From Saprospiraceae bacterium (GTDB lineage: Bacteria; Bacteroidota; Bacteroidia; Chitinophagales; Saprospiraceae), in NCBI GenBank assembly GCA_016717105.1, contig JADKGF010000049.1:1-6019 (forward strand): a DNA stretch of 6,019 bases. The letters are read 5' to 3'. The notes below the pieces were generated by a model that worked only from the letters and a program-made list of their open reading frames with translations, did no database searches and was not told the origin of the DNA. Shown here piece by piece: positions 5,762 through 6,019 of this stretch. Each line of letters begins with the position of its first letter. Positions within the stretch are counted from its first letter, which is position 1. A program made the translations under genes and the position numbers.

Positions 5762-6019
5762 ATGAAACGTCATGTACATTTATTGCTCTTGATTTTTGCA
5801 AGCGTCTTCGGATTGCATGCTCAGTCGCCTGTAGCATCTTACACATTTTCAGGAAACGCCAAGGATGGTACTTCCTTATCCAATCACGCCACAGTCAATG
5901 GTGCGTCCTTGGCTGCTGATAGATTTGGATGGGCCAAAAGTGCATTCTCATTTGATGGAAAACAAAGCGCTATTACTGCGCCCAACATTAGTCAATTAAA
6001 TACTCCGACCACGACTATC
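5762..6019 (+). CDS. second exported LamG-domain protein, N-terminal part (3' end outside window)
   Basis: The first 86 codons are visible, with no stop before the right edge. The ATG at 5762 is chosen because it is followed at once by a classical signal peptide: MKRHVH, the hydrophobic LLLLIFASVFGL, then HAQ, with likely cleavage after Ala20. The mature protein starts directly with a LamG/concanavalin-like domain: VASYTFSGNAKDGTSLSNH, then FGWAKSAFSFDG and QSAITAPNISQLNTPTTTI. This matches, element by element, the LamG domain of the preceding protein (LIAWYPFSGNTQDLSGNNHH, NNAYYFNG, HIEVTSTTKLNTTEAISV). Such domains usually bind carbohydrate or protein ligands and are often joined to catalytic or sorting modules; what follows here cannot be seen. 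The gene starts 46 bases after the previous stop on the same strand, probably in the same operon. Confidence 0.92.
   Translation, partial: MKRHVHLLLLIFASVFGLHAQSPVASYTFSGNAKDGTSLSNHATVNGASLAADRFGWAKSAFSFDGKQSAITAPNISQLNTPTTTI

Noticed and set aside
1..6019. CRISPR array, tRNA/rRNA, insertion sequence or attachment site
   Set aside because: Nearly all bases are in recognisable coding sequence; I saw no spaced direct-repeat array, terminal inverted repeats, transposase or tRNA-like fold.

Overview
The window is one stretch of a polysaccharide-utilisation-type locus (PUL) from a member of the Bacteroidota. All genes run on the + strand. Three things point to this phylum: a SusC/RagA-type outer-membrane transporter followed directly by a SusD/RagB-type lipoprotein, a type IX secretion (T9SS) C-terminal sorting domain, and exported proteins whose signal peptides end in Ala-Gln. 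T9SS use together with LamG and Ig-like modules fits the Saprospiria, Chitinophagia or Cytophagia better than gut Bacteroides, but the genus cannot be read from the sequence.

Layout: (1) 1-1094, the C-terminal 363 residues of a SusC-like TonB-dependent transporter, open at the left edge. (2) 1095-1176, an 82-base spacer with a weak T/A-rich hairpin and a short motif (AATCAYTAAATCA) that recurs before the last gene. (3) 1177-2607, a SusD-like lipoprotein of 476 residues when reconstructed; as written it is broken by two single-base shifts (one extra T in a T7 run at 1200-1206, one missing G near 1491). (4) 2607-5715, a large secreted multidomain protein of 1035 residues when reconstructed, overlapping the susD stop by one base; it is broken once, near 3495-3498. 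Its order is signal peptide, helix-rich core that I do not recognise, beta-rich region, two Ig/PKD-like repeats, LamG domain and T9SS sorting domain. (5) 5716-5761, a short spacer. (6) 5762-6019, the start of a second exported LamG protein, cut by the right edge.

The likely scheme, inferred from family knowledge, is that the large secreted protein binds and perhaps cleaves a polysaccharide at the cell surface, SusD captures the fragments, and SusC imports them with energy from TonB. The second LamG protein probably adds binding or enzymatic capacity. The substrate cannot be told from the sequence.

The main points of interest are the unrecognised core of the large protein and the cluster of three one-base frameshifts in about 2.3 kb of otherwise well-preserved coding sequence. 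These could be assembly or sequencing errors, fresh inactivation, or, at the T7 run in the susD signal peptide, phase variation. I see no RNA genes, mobile elements, CRISPR arrays or convincing terminators.
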